Positions 51,112 to 60,472 of a stretch of DNA of 64,000 bases are shown here, piece by piece. The position numbers were made by a program, and so were the translations under genes. The DNA comes from Polynucleobacter asymbioticus QLW-P1DMWA-1 (GTDB lineage: Bacteria > Pseudomonadota > Gammaproteobacteria > Burkholderiales > Burkholderiaceae). Below the pieces are notes generated by a model. It had not been told where the DNA came from. It worked only from the letters and a program-made list of their open reading frames with translations, and did no database searches. Every line of letters begins with the position of its first letter. Position 1 is the first letter of the stretch. The stretch spans positions 2,046,001-2,110,000 of the forward strand of contig NC_009379.1 of NCBI RefSeq assembly GCF_000016345.1. Reading direction: 5' to 3'.

Positions 51112-52244
51112 AAAAAATTCAATCTATTTTCTTCAGCCTCTTCTCAGGACTTGATCGGCAGCTAGGCCTTATTCTTCTTGGCTTGGCGGCAGTTGGATTT
51201 TTTACATTCTTATCTGCAAGTCAAAATACTCCCGTTCAAATTACCGATGAACTTCGCAACCTTGCTTTGTCATTTGTAGTGATGTGGCTTGTTTCGCGGA
51301 TTCCACCCAAGTGGTTGGAGATGGGTGCCGTTTGGATTTATAGTCTTGGTGTAGCCTTATTAGTGGCAGTGGCGGTGTTTGGCTTAATTAAAAAAGGCGC
51401 ACGTCGCTGGCTCAATATTGGGGTTGTTATTCAGCCCTCTGAAATCATGAAGATCGCAATGCCACTGATGTTGGCGTGGTACTTTCAAAAGCGTGAGGGC
51501 TTAAAAAAATCTTGGGACTATGCAGTAGCCGTGATTATTTTGATAATTCCCGTTTTCTTAATTGCTAGACAGCCAGATCTTGGGACTGCGTTACTTGTAT
51601 TTGCAGCCGGCCTATATGTCATCATCTTGGCAGGACTGCCTTGGAAGTGGATTTTGCCTTTTGTAGCTATCGGCGTAATTGGAATTCTTCTCATCATCAT
51701 TTTTGGTGGAACCATTTGTGCACATGATGTAGTTTGGCCATTTGTACATGATTATCAAAAGCACCGCATCTGTACCTTGCTTGATCCAAGTAGTGATCCA
51801 CTAGGAAAAGGATTTCATACAATTCAATCCATGATCGCAATTGGCTCGGGTGGATTTTTTGGAAAAGGCTGGTTCCAGGGAACGCAAGCGCACTTAGAAT
51901 TTATTCCTGAGAAACACACTGACTTTGTGTTTGCCGTTTTCTCAGAAGAGTTTGGCCTTCTCGGAAATCTCATATTGCTTGCGCTGTTCTATGCTCTTAT
52001 CAAAAGAGGTTTAGCGATTTCAGCAAGCGCACCCAATTTATTTACACGCCTCTTAGGCGCTTCAGTGACATTAATTTTCTTTACTTATGCATTTGTAAAT
52101 ATCGGCATGGTGAGTGGCCTACTACCGGTGGTAGGGGTCCCATTACCCTTCATTAGCTATGGAGGAACTGCTTTAGTGACATTAGGTTTTGGGGCTGGCA
52201 TTCTGATGAGCATTCATCGCCATCGCCGTTTAGTGCAAAGCTAA
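51093..52244 (+). CDS. rodA: Peptidoglycan glycosyltransferase RodA
   Basis: A 383-residue SEDS polymerase with about ten membrane helices. GARRWLNIGVVIQPSEIMKI, ARQPDLGTALLVFAAGLYV and GFHTIQSMIAIGSGGFFGKGW are SEDS motifs, and PEKHTDFVFAVFSEEFG carries the catalytic Asp region. It works with PBP2. The gene ends in a strong bidirectional terminator. Confidence 0.96.
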   Translation: MEKSPVKKIQSIFFSLFSGLDRQLGLILLGLAAVGFFTFLSASQNTPVQITDELRNLALSFVVMWLVSRIPPKWLEMGAVWIYSLGVALLVAVAVFGLIKKGARRWLNIGVVIQPSEIMKIAMPLMLAWYFQKREGLKKSWDYAVAVIILIIPVFLIARQPDLGTALLVFAAGLYVIILAGLPWKWILPFVAIGVIGILLIIIFGGTICAHDVVWPFVHDYQKHRICTLLDPSSDPLGKGFHTIQSMIAIGSGGFFGKGWFQGTQAHLEFIPEKHTDFVFAVFSEEFGLLGNLILLALFYALIKRGLAISASAPNLFTRLLGASVTLIFFTYAFVNIGMVSGLLPVVGVPLPFISYGGTALVTLGFGAGILMSIHRHRRLVQS

Positions 52245-52275
52245 TACAGGGGAATTATTTCAAATCCTAAGCAAT

Positions 52276-52303
52276 AAAAAAGCCCGGCATGCCGGGCTTT
52301 TTT
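52276..52303. terminator. Bidirectional intrinsic terminator between rodA and hup
   Basis: AAAAAAGCCCGGCA and its exact reverse complement TGCCGGGCTTTTTT form a 28-bp perfect palindrome. A GC-rich stem flanked by A and T runs can end transcription from both rodA and the convergent hup gene. Confidence 0.92.
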
Positions 52304-52319
52304 ATCAACAAAGCAAGAA

Positions 52320-52604
52320 TTACTTCTTACGCTTGTTAACTGAATCTTTAAATGCTTTACCAGCAGAAAACTTAACAGTTTTTGCAGCAGCAATTTTGAG
52401 TGGCTCGCCAGTTTTTGGGTTACGACCCATACGTGCAGCACGCTTACCAGATGCAAAAGTACCAAAGCCGATCAGTTGTACTGAGTCACCCTTAGTAACA
52501 GCTTTGATGATTGTGTCGATAGCTGAATTCAATGCAAATTCTGCTTTGGCTTTTGAGATCTCCGCGTCGTCAGCAATCGCTGCGATTAGTTCGGCTTTGT
52601 TCAA
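52320..52604 (-). CDS. hup: DNA-binding protein HU
   Basis: A 94-residue histone-like protein. [21 protein letters not shown] is the N-terminal helix pair, [21 protein letters not shown] the beta arm with the Pro of the DNA-bending tip, and the end [12 protein letters not shown] is standard. The start is a TTG at 52604 with AAGGAG six bases upstream; the frame extends to 52640 without family similarity. It bends and compacts DNA. Confidence 0.96.
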   Translation of the reverse strand: MNKAELIAAIADDAEISKAKAEFALNSAIDTIIKAVTKGDSVQLIGFGTFASGKRAARMGRNPKTGEPLKIAAAKTVKFSAGKAFKDSVNKRKK

Positions 52605-52717
52605 GTGAAGCTCCTTATAAATATTGATGTCGGCGCACATTGCGCTTACATGATTTTAACCACAAAAAATTACAAAAATAAAGCTAAGACAAAGTAATTT
52701 TGTACTGCTCCTACCGA

Positions 52718-53083
52718 TTATTCATCCAAAACGGTAATATCGTAAACAAAATATTCGGTATCTCCCAAACAGCTAGTTGGAAGACCAATATGCTGTTGGT
52801 ATTTAAGAGCCACTTTTTTTCCTAAATTTGCATTTATTTTTTGCGCCACAGCATCTTCGCGCACCGTAAAGAAGAATTTTTCAGACATGGTCCCGGGCAT
52901 CGATACCATCGCCAACTCACCTTCCCAAGTTTTGCAGATATAACCGCGATTGGAGAATTTCTGCACATAACCAGCACGCTCTCCGCTGCCGTAACTCCAA
53001 GTAAACATTACCCAGGTATAAGCTGCAAGACCCACTAAGCCAATTAAAACAAGGCTTAAGAGCCACTTTATAAAGCTATTCAT
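52718..53083 (-). CDS. Conserved hypothetical membrane-anchored protein
   Basis: A 121-residue protein with one N-terminal membrane helix (WLLSLVLIGLVGLAAYTWVM) and a probable periplasmic domain. It contains YGSGERAGYVQKFSNRGYICKTWEGELAM and CLGDTEYFVYDI with two cysteines. I recognise this pattern only as a family of conserved hypotheticals sometimes mislabelled as 6-phosphogluconate dehydrogenase; no dehydrogenase motif is present. Function unknown. It is followed by the HU gene and divergent from lpxO. Confidence 0.75.
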   Translation of the reverse strand: MNSFIKWLLSLVLIGLVGLAAYTWVMFTWSYGSGERAGYVQKFSNRGYICKTWEGELAMVSMPGTMSEKFFFTVREDAVAQKINANLGKKVALKYQQHIGLPTSCLGDTEYFVYDITVLDE

Positions 53084-53221
53084 ACGATCTTCCTCGTCTC
53101 ATATCCAAAGAAACCCTTAGTGGGTGCCTATATTCGCTCACTCAAGTATATGAGGAACCATCCTACAGAAATAGTCTATTCGCAACTTCCTTACAAATTA
53201 AAATATAAGCATTACTTTTGA

Positions 53222-54136
53222 ATGGCAAATTCCATGCAAGCTCGTCACATCATCTTTTTTATCTTTATTGCCTCAGCAATTTATGTGTATTTCAGGGGTA
53301 AGGTACGTTTTGGGGTAGTTAGATCTCTTACTGACTATCAGGTACTTTTAGCTCCCATTAATACATTGCTCTATTTATTTTCAAAAGTAAAAGCTGGCGC
53401 TTTTATCCCTGTAAGTGAATTTCCTCAAATGCAGCCGATACAAGACAACTGGGAAATTATTCGCCAAGAAGCGCTTGCATTAAATGCTGATGGCGGAATT
53501 ACTGTAGCAACAGGCTATAACGATATTGGCTTTAATTCATTCTTTCGAACAGGTTGGAAGCGTTTTTATCTCTATTGGTACGGAAAGGACATTCCGTCAG
53601 CTCAAAATAGCTGCCCAAAGACGGTCGCTTTACTCAAATCGATTCCCTCGATTAAGGCAGCGATGTTCGCCTCCCTGCCCCCAGGAGCAACGCTGGTAAG
53701 GCATCGCGACCCCTACGCCGGATCCCTACGCTATCACATTGGCCTAGTGACCCCAAATGACCCCAAATGCTTTATTGAGGTTGATGGTGAGCGCTATTTT
53801 TGGAAAGATGGAGAACCAGTGATGTTTGATGAGACTTATATCCACTTTGCAGCCAACGAAACAGACCAGCAGCGCATTGTTTTATTTTGCGATGTGGAGC
53901 GTCCCGTAAATACAAAAGTGGTGCAATGCATTAACCGTTGGTTTGGTCGTTATGTGATGAGTGCGGCAGCTTCACAAAATGTAGCTGGTGAAAAAGTAGG
54001 TTTTGTAAATATCTTATTTACCTACTTCTATCATCTGCGAGCTCAGGCAAAAAAGCTGAAAGCAAAACATCGCCGCGTTTACTACATCGGAAAATGGGTC
54101 CTAATTTTAGGTATTTTGTGGGCTATTTTTTGGTAA
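53222..54136 (+). CDS. lpxO: Lipid A 2-hydroxylase LpxO
   Basis: A 304-residue Fe(II)/2-oxoglutarate dioxygenase of the aspartyl/asparaginyl hydroxylase superfamily. An N-terminal membrane helix precedes YFRGKVRFGVVRSLTDYQVLL. GFNSFFRTGWKRFYLYWYGK, HRDPYAGSLRYHIGL (metal His/Asp) and MFDETYIHFAANET, then RIVLFCDVERP match LpxO closely from memory. It 2-hydroxylates a secondary acyl chain on lipid A, fitting the three LpxL-like genes here. The start could be 53222 or the ATG at 53234. Confidence 0.9.
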   Translation: MANSMQARHIIFFIFIASAIYVYFRGKVRFGVVRSLTDYQVLLAPINTLLYLFSKVKAGAFIPVSEFPQMQPIQDNWEIIRQEALALNADGGITVATGYNDIGFNSFFRTGWKRFYLYWYGKDIPSAQNSCPKTVALLKSIPSIKAAMFASLPPGATLVRHRDPYAGSLRYHIGLVTPNDPKCFIEVDGERYFWKDGEPVMFDETYIHFAANETDQQRIVLFCDVERPVNTKVVQCINRWFGRYVMSAAASQNVAGEKVGFVNILFTYFYHLRAQAKKLKAKHRRVYYIGKWVLILGILWAIFW

Positions 54137-54151
54137 CTCAAAATCATGTAA

Positions 54152-54448
54152 TTAAGGTTGAAGTATTTGGGTAATTTGTTCAGGGGTAATTGAGCCCCAG
54201 ATTTCAACCCGTTTTATGCGGCTGTTTTGTCCTGATATGAACTGAATTTGTTTTTGCGGTATTTTTAACTGCTTTGAAAGCCACCCCAATAAAAGCTCAT
54301 TGGCCTTATTTTCTATAGCTGGCGCCTGAAGAGAGATTTTTAGGCAGCCGTCATGCAAGCCTACGACTTTCGTCACCTTAGCGCCTGGCTGGCAGTGCAG
54401 ATTTAACGTAATTCCGGTGGGGGTTTGTTTTAACCAAATGGGCATCAT
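54152..54448 (-). CDS. DUF167/YggU family protein
   Basis: A 98-residue protein. LHCQPGAKVTKVVGLHDGCLKISLQAPAIENKANELLLGWLSKQL is the DUF167 core, with SGQNSRIKRVEIWG as the second motif. Function is unknown. It sits between lpxO and can and is transcribed against lpxO. Confidence 0.88.
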   Translation of the reverse strand: MMPIWLKQTPTGITLNLHCQPGAKVTKVVGLHDGCLKISLQAPAIENKANELLLGWLSKQLKIPQKQIQFISGQNSRIKRVEIWGSITPEQITQILQP

Positions 54449-54470
54449 TAAAGTACTTTAAACTTAAACT

Positions 54471-55136
54471 ATGCCCTACAAAAATTCTCAAGCCCTAGAA
54501 CACCTTTTCGCAAACAATCGCGAATGGGCCGAAGGCATGATTGCTAAAGACCCTGATTTCTTCAAACGGCTTGTTAACCAACAGGCGCCAGAATATCTTT
54601 GGATTGGTTGTGCAGATAGTCGCGTTCCAGCAAATGAGATCGTTGATCTATTGCCTGGTGAGCTCTTTGTTCACCGCAATGTAGCAAACGTTGTTGTTCA
54701 CACCGACCTCAACTGTTTATCGGTTATTCAGTTTGCGATCGATCTTCTTAAGGTAAAACATATTTTAGTGGTTGGTCACTATGGATGTGCGGGTGTTCAT
54801 GCTGCGCTGAGCGACCGAAGAGTAGGGCTTGCTGATAACTGGTTACGTCATGTAAAAGATGTACACCAAAAACATGAGCGCTATTTGGGTGACGTGTTGC
54901 CAACTGCCAAACGCCAAGATCGCTTATGTGAACTCAATGTAATCGAACAAGTGGTAAACGTTTGCGAAACTACCATTGTTCAAGACGCGTGGGCGCGCGA
55001 CCAAGATTTAACAGTTCATGGATGGACATATCGCCTGGACACTGGACTCGTAAATGATTTGGGTATGTCTAGCAGCTCCTCTGAAGAAATGAAGGAGCGT
55101 TACGCTAAATCAATTAAGCGTTACGATTCAGAGTAG
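54471..55136 (+). CDS. can: Beta-class carbonic anhydrase
   Basis: A 221-residue zinc enzyme that hydrates CO2. Zinc ligands come from WIGCADSRVPANEIV (Cys, Asp) and LVVGHYGCAGVHAAL (His, Cys). FVHRNVANVV and the C-terminal VHGWTYRLDTG are typical. It is followed after 6 bp by a LpxL-family gene. Confidence 0.95.
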   Translation: MPYKNSQALEHLFANNREWAEGMIAKDPDFFKRLVNQQAPEYLWIGCADSRVPANEIVDLLPGELFVHRNVANVVVHTDLNCLSVIQFAIDLLKVKHILVVGHYGCAGVHAALSDRRVGLADNWLRHVKDVHQKHERYLGDVLPTAKRQDRLCELNVIEQVVNVCETTIVQDAWARDQDLTVHGWTYRLDTGLVNDLGMSSSSSEEMKERYAKSIKRYDSE

Positions 55137-55142
55137 AGCTAA

Positions 55143-56042
55143 TTGTTCAAATCGATTGCGAATTTCGGAGGAGTAGCCCTTCTAAAGCTACTCTCAATAC
55201 TTCCATATAAGCTTCTCGTCGCCATCGGCTATGGCTTAGGCTTTATTGCGGCAAGAATACCTGGTGATAGAAATCGAGTCGTCAAAAAAAATCTAGAGCT
55301 CTGCTTTCCGAATTTAAGTCATGAAGAGGTTGAGCGTCTTAGCAAACAACACTGGCGTTTATTAGGGCGTAGTCTTGTTGAAAAAAGTGTCATTTGGTTT
55401 GGGAGTGAAAAACAATTGAATGACATGATAGAAGTTAAATCTGCCGTAGATCTTTCTAGTCAAAAACCGCGCATTCTGGTCAATATGCACTTCACAGGAA
55501 TAGAGGGCAGCATTATTTTGAGCGCCCTTGCAAAGCGCATGGACTGGCCTCGCACCTCAGGATTTTTTCAAAGAATGAAAAATCCTTTCTTCAATAAACG
55601 CATTGTTGAATGGCGCAATCGGTTTGGGGGTAACTCTATTGATCGACAAGGAAATGCCAAGGCGATCATTCGTGAAATTCGTAATGGCGACTTCATCATC
55701 ATTGCACCTGATATTGACTTGGGTCTAAAAGATTCAGAATTTGTTCCTTTTTTTAATATCGAAACAAATACGATCACCACAATTTCGCGCTTAGCAAAAA
55801 TCACTGGCGCGGATGTATGCATGATGACAACCACCCTAAAGGCAGATGAGTCTAGTTATCTGTGTGAAATTAGTGCGCCTTTAGAAAACTTTCCAAGTGG
55901 CGACCCTAAGGCGGATACCGCCCGCCTAAATCAATGCTTTGAAAAAGAAATTCGCTTGCGTCCTGCTGAATATTATTGGGTTCATAAACGCTTCAAAAAT
56001 CGTCCAGATAACGAGCCTAATCCCTATAACCCTTCTATCTAA
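55143..56042 (+). CDS. LpxL/HtrB-family lipid A acyltransferase (third paralog)
   Basis: A 299-residue acyltransferase beginning at a TTG at 55143. An N-terminal hydrophobic anchor is followed by MHFTGIEGS (HX4E), [38 protein letters not shown] and [16 protein letters not shown]. It is strongly similar along its whole length to the gene at 32001-32900, so one probably arose by duplication. It could serve a different acyl chain length or condition. Confidence 0.88.
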   Translation: MFKSIANFGGVALLKLLSILPYKLLVAIGYGLGFIAARIPGDRNRVVKKNLELCFPNLSHEEVERLSKQHWRLLGRSLVEKSVIWFGSEKQLNDMIEVKSAVDLSSQKPRILVNMHFTGIEGSIILSALAKRMDWPRTSGFFQRMKNPFFNKRIVEWRNRFGGNSIDRQGNAKAIIREIRNGDFIIIAPDIDLGLKDSEFVPFFNIETNTITTISRLAKITGADVCMMTTTLKADESSYLCEISAPLENFPSGDPKADTARLNQCFEKEIRLRPAEYYWVHKRFKNRPDNEPNPYNPSI

Positions 56043-56067
56043 AAGACTTTTGTCCTATCATTAGAGG

Positions 56068-56820
56068 ATGACTGAGCGTATTGGGCTATTTGCCGATCTT
56101 CATAGTAATTTAGAAGCTTTTGATGCCTGCATGGATAAGGCTGAAGAGCTTGGCGTTACCCGTATGGTCTTTTTAGGGGACCTAGTGGGATACAACGCGG
56201 ACCCAGTAGCACTGATAGATCGAATAGCAGCTTTAGTAGAGAATAAAAAGGCCATCGCAATTCTTGGTAATCATGATGAGGCTGTTTTTAAAGATAGCCG
56301 CAATAAGATGAATGCCAGTGCGAATGCAGCAATCGAGTGGACCAAGACACAACTCAACAATAGTCATGTTGAATTTTTAAAGAATTTACCTCTGATGGTG
56401 AATGAAGAAAAAATTTGTTACGTACATGCCTCTGCATATAACCCACCTGACTGGAATTATGTAACCGAAAGTATGAGTGCCTGGCGTTGTGCGCAAAGCT
56501 CTGGAAAAAACTATACCTTTGTAGGGCACGCACATGAGCAAGCATTGTTTTATCAAAGTGTGGTTGGAAAGCTCATTCGCTTTGCACCTCACCCTGGTGA
56601 TGAAATTCCGGTATTACCCCATCGCCAATGGGTAGGCGTAGTTGGCTCATTGGGTCAACCTCGCGATGGAAATCCCGAAGCATGCTTTGCTGTGTTTGAA
56701 CCAGAGTCTGAAGTGCTAACGTTTCATCGCACACCATATGATCACTATACCGCGGCCGAAAAAGTGCGGCGCGCTGGGTTGCCAGAAGATCTAGCCACTC
56801 GTTTAATTACTGGCAAGTAA
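56068..56820 (+). CDS. Calcineurin-like metallophosphoesterase (YfcE-like)
   Basis: A 250-residue dinuclear metallophosphoesterase. The five metal-site motifs are visible: FADLHSNLEAF (DxH), FLGDLVGYNADP (GD), ILGNHDEAVF (GNHD), YVHASAYNPP (H) and FVGHAHEQALF (GHxH). The cytoplasmic substrate is unknown. It is located 7 bp before the kinase-Usp gene, hinting at opposing phosphorylation and dephosphorylation roles, although its fold acts on many phosphodiesters. Confidence 0.88.
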   Translation: MTERIGLFADLHSNLEAFDACMDKAEELGVTRMVFLGDLVGYNADPVALIDRIAALVENKKAIAILGNHDEAVFKDSRNKMNASANAAIEWTKTQLNNSHVEFLKNLPLMVNEEKICYVHASAYNPPDWNYVTESMSAWRCAQSSGKNYTFVGHAHEQALFYQSVVGKLIRFAPHPGDEIPVLPHRQWVGVVGSLGQPRDGNPEACFAVFEPESEVLTFHRTPYDHYTAAEKVRRAGLPEDLATRLITGK

Positions 56821-56827
56821 TTAAACC

Positions 56828-58246
56828 ATGGTGCTTAAAACCGATATAGAAGCTGTTGACGACATCTTCCAAGAAGGCAAGGTAGTTGATGGTTTTGTCC
56901 TTGGAAAAGAAGTGCACCGAGGCGGTATGGCTAGCTTATTCTCTGCAACCAAAGATGGCATCGACATTCCGATTTTGCTCAAGATCCCACGCGTTGGACG
57001 AGACCAACCCGTTGAAAGTTTGATTGGGTTTGAAACCGAGCTCACGATCTTACGTTCACTTAAAAGTCCATATGTTCCTAAGTATTTGGGTTCTGGCAAT
57101 ATGGCTACCCGCCCCTATATTGCAATGGAAAGGGTTGAAGGTAGACCTTTAGAAGACCTTATTAGAGAAGGCAAGCAATTTACTATTGATGAGGTGGTGC
57201 GCATTGGTGCCGATCTTGCGCAAGCAGTTCAATCTCTTCATGCACAAGATGCCATTCACTTAGATATCAAACCCGAGAATATTTTGATTGATGACAAGGG
57301 TAAGTTGACCTTGATTGATTTTGGCTTATCTCATCATGCACGGTATCCAGATTTGTTAGCAGAAGAAATGCGCAAGGGAATTGGCTCTGCACCCTACATT
57401 TCTCCAGAACAAGTGGCTGGTGTTCGCTCTGATTCACGTAGTGATATTTTTTCCATTGGCGTCATCATGTATGAGTTGCTGACTGGGGAGCTTCCCTTTG
57501 GCAACCCCCAGTCAATGAGCGGGCTGCGCAAACGGATGTGGGCAGACCCCTTTCCGCCCCGGGCGATTCGTAAAGAAATTCCTCGCTGGCTGCAAGAGGC
57601 TGTGTTGCGTTGCCTAGAGTCTAGAGCTGCTGATCGCTACCAAAGCGCCACTCAACTTCGGCAGGTATTACGTGACCCCGAAGGAGTCAGAATTACTGAG
57701 CGCGGTGAGCGAGTTGAGCCCCCCAGCTTTTGGGAGAGTTTTAAAAAATGGCTTAAGGCTGCCGGCTATGAGCCTTCTCCAAGCCCGCGCCCTAGTATGG
57801 GCAATCAAGATGCCCCATTGATGATTGCGGCAATAGATACACGTCAATCCGACGAAGATTTACGCGAACGGATGCAGCAAACTGCTAAAAAATTATTGCA
57901 AGCTTATCCAGAAAGTCGCTTGGTATGCATTAGCACCATAGCCAGCACACCAACCTATGAAGGCAATCACGAAAGTGAAACAGCCAGCGGAATTGTGCGT
58001 GGACATTTAGTTCAGCTCATGGAGTGGGCAAAACCCCTCAAGCTACCACCAGAAAGTATTTCGTATCACGTGCTAGAGGCGCTTGATCCTGCCTCACGCA
58101 TCGTCGAATTTGCCAAGGATAACGATGCTTCGCTCATTTTGATTGGCGCATCACATAAGCTGCCGAACAAAGTAACGCCCTGGAGAACTTCTATGACAAA
58201 GATCGTCGAAGAAGCCCCCTGTAGCGTTCACATTGTCAGAACTTAA
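56828..58246 (+). CDS. Ser/Thr protein kinase fused to universal stress protein domain
   Basis: A 472-residue cytoplasmic fusion. The kinase domain (about 25-280) has a Gly-rich loop in LGKEVHRGGMASLF, K52 in ILLKIPRV, HLDIKPEN (H144-N151, with Leu replacing the Arg of HRD) and IDFGL with D164. DIFSIGVIMYELLTGELPFG follows. After a Pro-rich linker, residues about 325-472 have PLMIAAIDTRQSDEDLRERM and LILIGASHKLPN, a Usp fold. No membrane segment is visible. Targets are unknown; the phosphoesterase gene lies directly upstream. Confidence 0.9.
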   Translation: MVLKTDIEAVDDIFQEGKVVDGFVLGKEVHRGGMASLFSATKDGIDIPILLKIPRVGRDQPVESLIGFETELTILRSLKSPYVPKYLGSGNMATRPYIAMERVEGRPLEDLIREGKQFTIDEVVRIGADLAQAVQSLHAQDAIHLDIKPENILIDDKGKLTLIDFGLSHHARYPDLLAEEMRKGIGSAPYISPEQVAGVRSDSRSDIFSIGVIMYELLTGELPFGNPQSMSGLRKRMWADPFPPRAIRKEIPRWLQEAVLRCLESRAADRYQSATQLRQVLRDPEGVRITERGERVEPPSFWESFKKWLKAAGYEPSPSPRPSMGNQDAPLMIAAIDTRQSDEDLRERMQQTAKKLLQAYPESRLVCISTIASTPTYEGNHESETASGIVRGHLVQLMEWAKPLKLPPESISYHVLEALDPASRIVEFAKDNDASLILIGASHKLPNKVTPWRTSMTKIVEEAPCSVHIVRT

Positions 58247-58252
58247 TACGTC

Positions 58253-59581
58253 TCAGCGCATTTTGTCTTGTTGATGATCCAAGATCATTTCTGGCTCTTG
58301 AGCCTCAATCCAGTCATCCCGATTTAATGCGCGAGTTAATTGCTTTTGGTCTAATTCACCTGTCCACTTAGCAACCACAATAGTAGCTACTCCGTTACCG
58401 ACCAAGTTAGTCAATGCACGCGCCTCTGACATAAAGCGATCAATGCCTAAGATGATTGCCAAGCCTGCTACTGGCACGTCTCCTACCGCTGAAAGAGTGG
58501 CTGCCAACACAATAAATCCACTACCAGTTACACCGGCGGCTCCCTTAGAGGTAAGCAATAACACTGCCAAGAGAGTAACTTCTTGTAGGAGGGTCATCGG
58601 CGTATTTGTAGCTTGCGCAATAAATACTGCAGCCATTGTTAAATAAATCGAAGTGCCGTCCAGATTAAATGAATAGCCAGTTGGAATCACCAAGCCAACG
58701 CAGGCTTTCTTAGCACCTAAAAGCTCCATCTTTTCCATCATGCGTGGCAAAACTGACTCGGAAGAAGAGGTGCCCAGCACAATTAAAAGCTCTTCCTTAA
58801 TGTAGCGCACGAATTTAAAAATATTAAACCCATTGAGTCGCGCGATGATCCCAAGAACAATAAATACGAAGAGCAAGCAAGTTAAATAAAACGAGCCCAT
58901 TAATTTACCCAATGAGAATAATGAGCCTATGCCATATTTTCCAATCGTAAATGCCATTGCACCAAAAGCGCCGATTGGCGCAAATTTCATGATGATGGCA
59001 ATCATGTCAAAAAGAACATGGGATGTTTTTTCAATTAAATCAAACACCATTGTTCCGCGACCACCGAACTTATGTAATGCGAAACCGAACAATATTGCAA
59101 TGAAGAGAACTTGTAAGATTTCACCTTTAGCAAATGCATCGACTGCACTGCTTGGAATAATGTTGAGTAGGAACTCAGTGGTAGTCCCCATTTTTCCTGG
59201 GCCAGTGTAAGCGGCAATACCTTTGGTATCTAAGCTTGCTGGATCAATATTCATTCCCGCACCAGGCTGCAACACATTCACAACAACCAATCCGACCATT
59301 AATGCAATTGTGCTGACAATCTCAAAGTACAAAAGCGCAAGGCCGCCTGTTTTTCCAACCTTTTTCATGTCTTCCATGCCGGCAATGCCAAGAACAACCG
59401 TACAAAAAATGATCGGGGCAATTAACATCTTGATGCCCTTAATAAAGGCATCCCCGAAAGGCTTCATATCTACGCCCAAGGAAGGGTAAAAATGGCCTAA
59501 CAAAACCCCAATTACAACAGCCGTAAGTACTTGAAAATAAAGGACTTTATAAATTGGGGGCTTCTTCAAGGTGGCAGTCAT
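58253..59581 (-). CDS. dctA: C4-dicarboxylate/proton-sodium symporter DctA
   Basis: A 442-residue DAACS-family inner-membrane transporter for succinate, fumarate and malate. [23 protein letters not shown] and [18 protein letters not shown] are the family signatures, with [21 protein letters not shown] and [17 protein letters not shown] region ([15 protein letters not shown]). About eight membrane helices and two hairpins are expected. No sensor-kinase pair lies nearby. Confidence 0.95.
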   Translation of the reverse strand: MTATLKKPPIYKVLYFQVLTAVVIGVLLGHFYPSLGVDMKPFGDAFIKGIKMLIAPIIFCTVVLGIAGMEDMKKVGKTGGLALLYFEIVSTIALMVGLVVVNVLQPGAGMNIDPASLDTKGIAAYTGPGKMGTTTEFLLNIIPSSAVDAFAKGEILQVLFIAILFGFALHKFGGRGTMVFDLIEKTSHVLFDMIAIIMKFAPIGAFGAMAFTIGKYGIGSLFSLGKLMGSFYLTCLLFVFIVLGIIARLNGFNIFKFVRYIKEELLIVLGTSSSESVLPRMMEKMELLGAKKACVGLVIPTGYSFNLDGTSIYLTMAAVFIAQATNTPMTLLQEVTLLAVLLLTSKGAAGVTGSGFIVLAATLSAVGDVPVAGLAIILGIDRFMSEARALTNLVGNGVATIVVAKWTGELDQKQLTRALNRDDWIEAQEPEMILDHQQDKMR

Positions 59582-59655
59582 GTTGTCTTCCTTTATTTAA
59601 TAGTTGTTCGACACTCTGTGGAATCAATAGCCTAGATATTAATCCAACTCAAGAA

Positions 59656-60420
59656 ATGAGCCTAATGCTCGATAATGGGCTCATGGAAGAAAAAGTACGC
59701 GTTTCCAAATTACTATCTGAACTGGGCCTCTGCTCACGTCGTGAAGCTGACTCCTATATTGAGCAAGGCTTGGTCACCGTGGACGGCGAGGTGGTGAATG
59801 AACTGGGCGTACGCGCCTACCGCCATCAAAAAATCGAATTGCAATCTGGAGCAAAGGCGCAACAAGCCTCACGCATCACTGTGATCCTCAATAAGCCCGT
59901 TGGTTATATCTCTCATTTTGATGATGAGCAAGAATATCAGCCGGCCGCATCATTAATTACTCCTGATAATTACTTTGCTAGTCCGCTAGATAAAGGTAGA
60001 AACCCACGCTTTAATACCAAAGGCTTGGCTCCTGCGGGGCGCTTAGACATCGACTCAACAGGCTTGCTGGTATTAACTCAAGATGGGCGCATTGCTAAAT
60101 TACTCATTGGCGAAAACAGTCCGATTGAAAAAGAATACTTAGTGCGCGTGGAAGGCAAGCTTTCGTTTGAGGATCTAGATAAATTAAGACATGGCCTCAC
60201 ACTTGACGACGTTGTTCTGAAGCCTGCACAAGTGAGCTGGCAAAATGAAGATCAGTTGCGCTTTGTTTTGCGAGAGGGTCGTAAGCGTCAAATTCGTCGC
60301 ATGTGCGAAATGGTTGGCCTTAAGGTCATAGGATTAAAACGGGTGAGGATAGGTCGGATCTCTTTAGGCCCCCTTCCCCCAGGACAATGGCGTTTTGTAA
60401 GGCCTGAAGAGCAATTCTAA
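59656..60420 (+). CDS. RsuA/RluB-family 23S rRNA pseudouridine synthase
   Basis: About 254 residues. An S4 RNA-binding domain (VRVSKLLSELGLCSRREADSY to about residue 55) is followed by a RsuA/RluB/RluF-type catalytic core with GRLDIDSTGLLVLTQDG (catalytic Asp) and RKRQIRRMCEMVGLKV. A long insert before the catalytic motif (FDDEQEYQPAASLI to NPRFNTKGLAP) is unusual compared with RluB. The ORF could open from 59554 and would overlap the dctA start; I use the Met at 59656, with 59665 and 59683 as alternatives. Confidence 0.87.
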   Translation: MSLMLDNGLMEEKVRVSKLLSELGLCSRREADSYIEQGLVTVDGEVVNELGVRAYRHQKIELQSGAKAQQASRITVILNKPVGYISHFDDEQEYQPAASLITPDNYFASPLDKGRNPRFNTKGLAPAGRLDIDSTGLLVLTQDGRIAKLLIGENSPIEKEYLVRVEGKLSFEDLDKLRHGLTLDDVVLKPAQVSWQNEDQLRFVLREGRKRQIRRMCEMVGLKVIGLKRVRIGRISLGPLPPGQWRFVRPEEQF

Positions 60421-60435
60421 GTAGGCTTACCCGCT

Positions 60436-60441
60436 TATAAT
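60436..60441 (+). promoter_or_regulatory. Predicted -10 element for prfC
   Basis: TATAAT in GCTTATAATTGC at 60436-60441 is a perfect -10 hexamer; a -35 match is weak. The expected transcription start is about 60448, giving a leader of about 25 nt before the probable ATT start at 60473. Confidence 0.5.
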
Positions 60442-60472
60442 TGCATTCAAAATAGATATTCATAAGCGCAGA

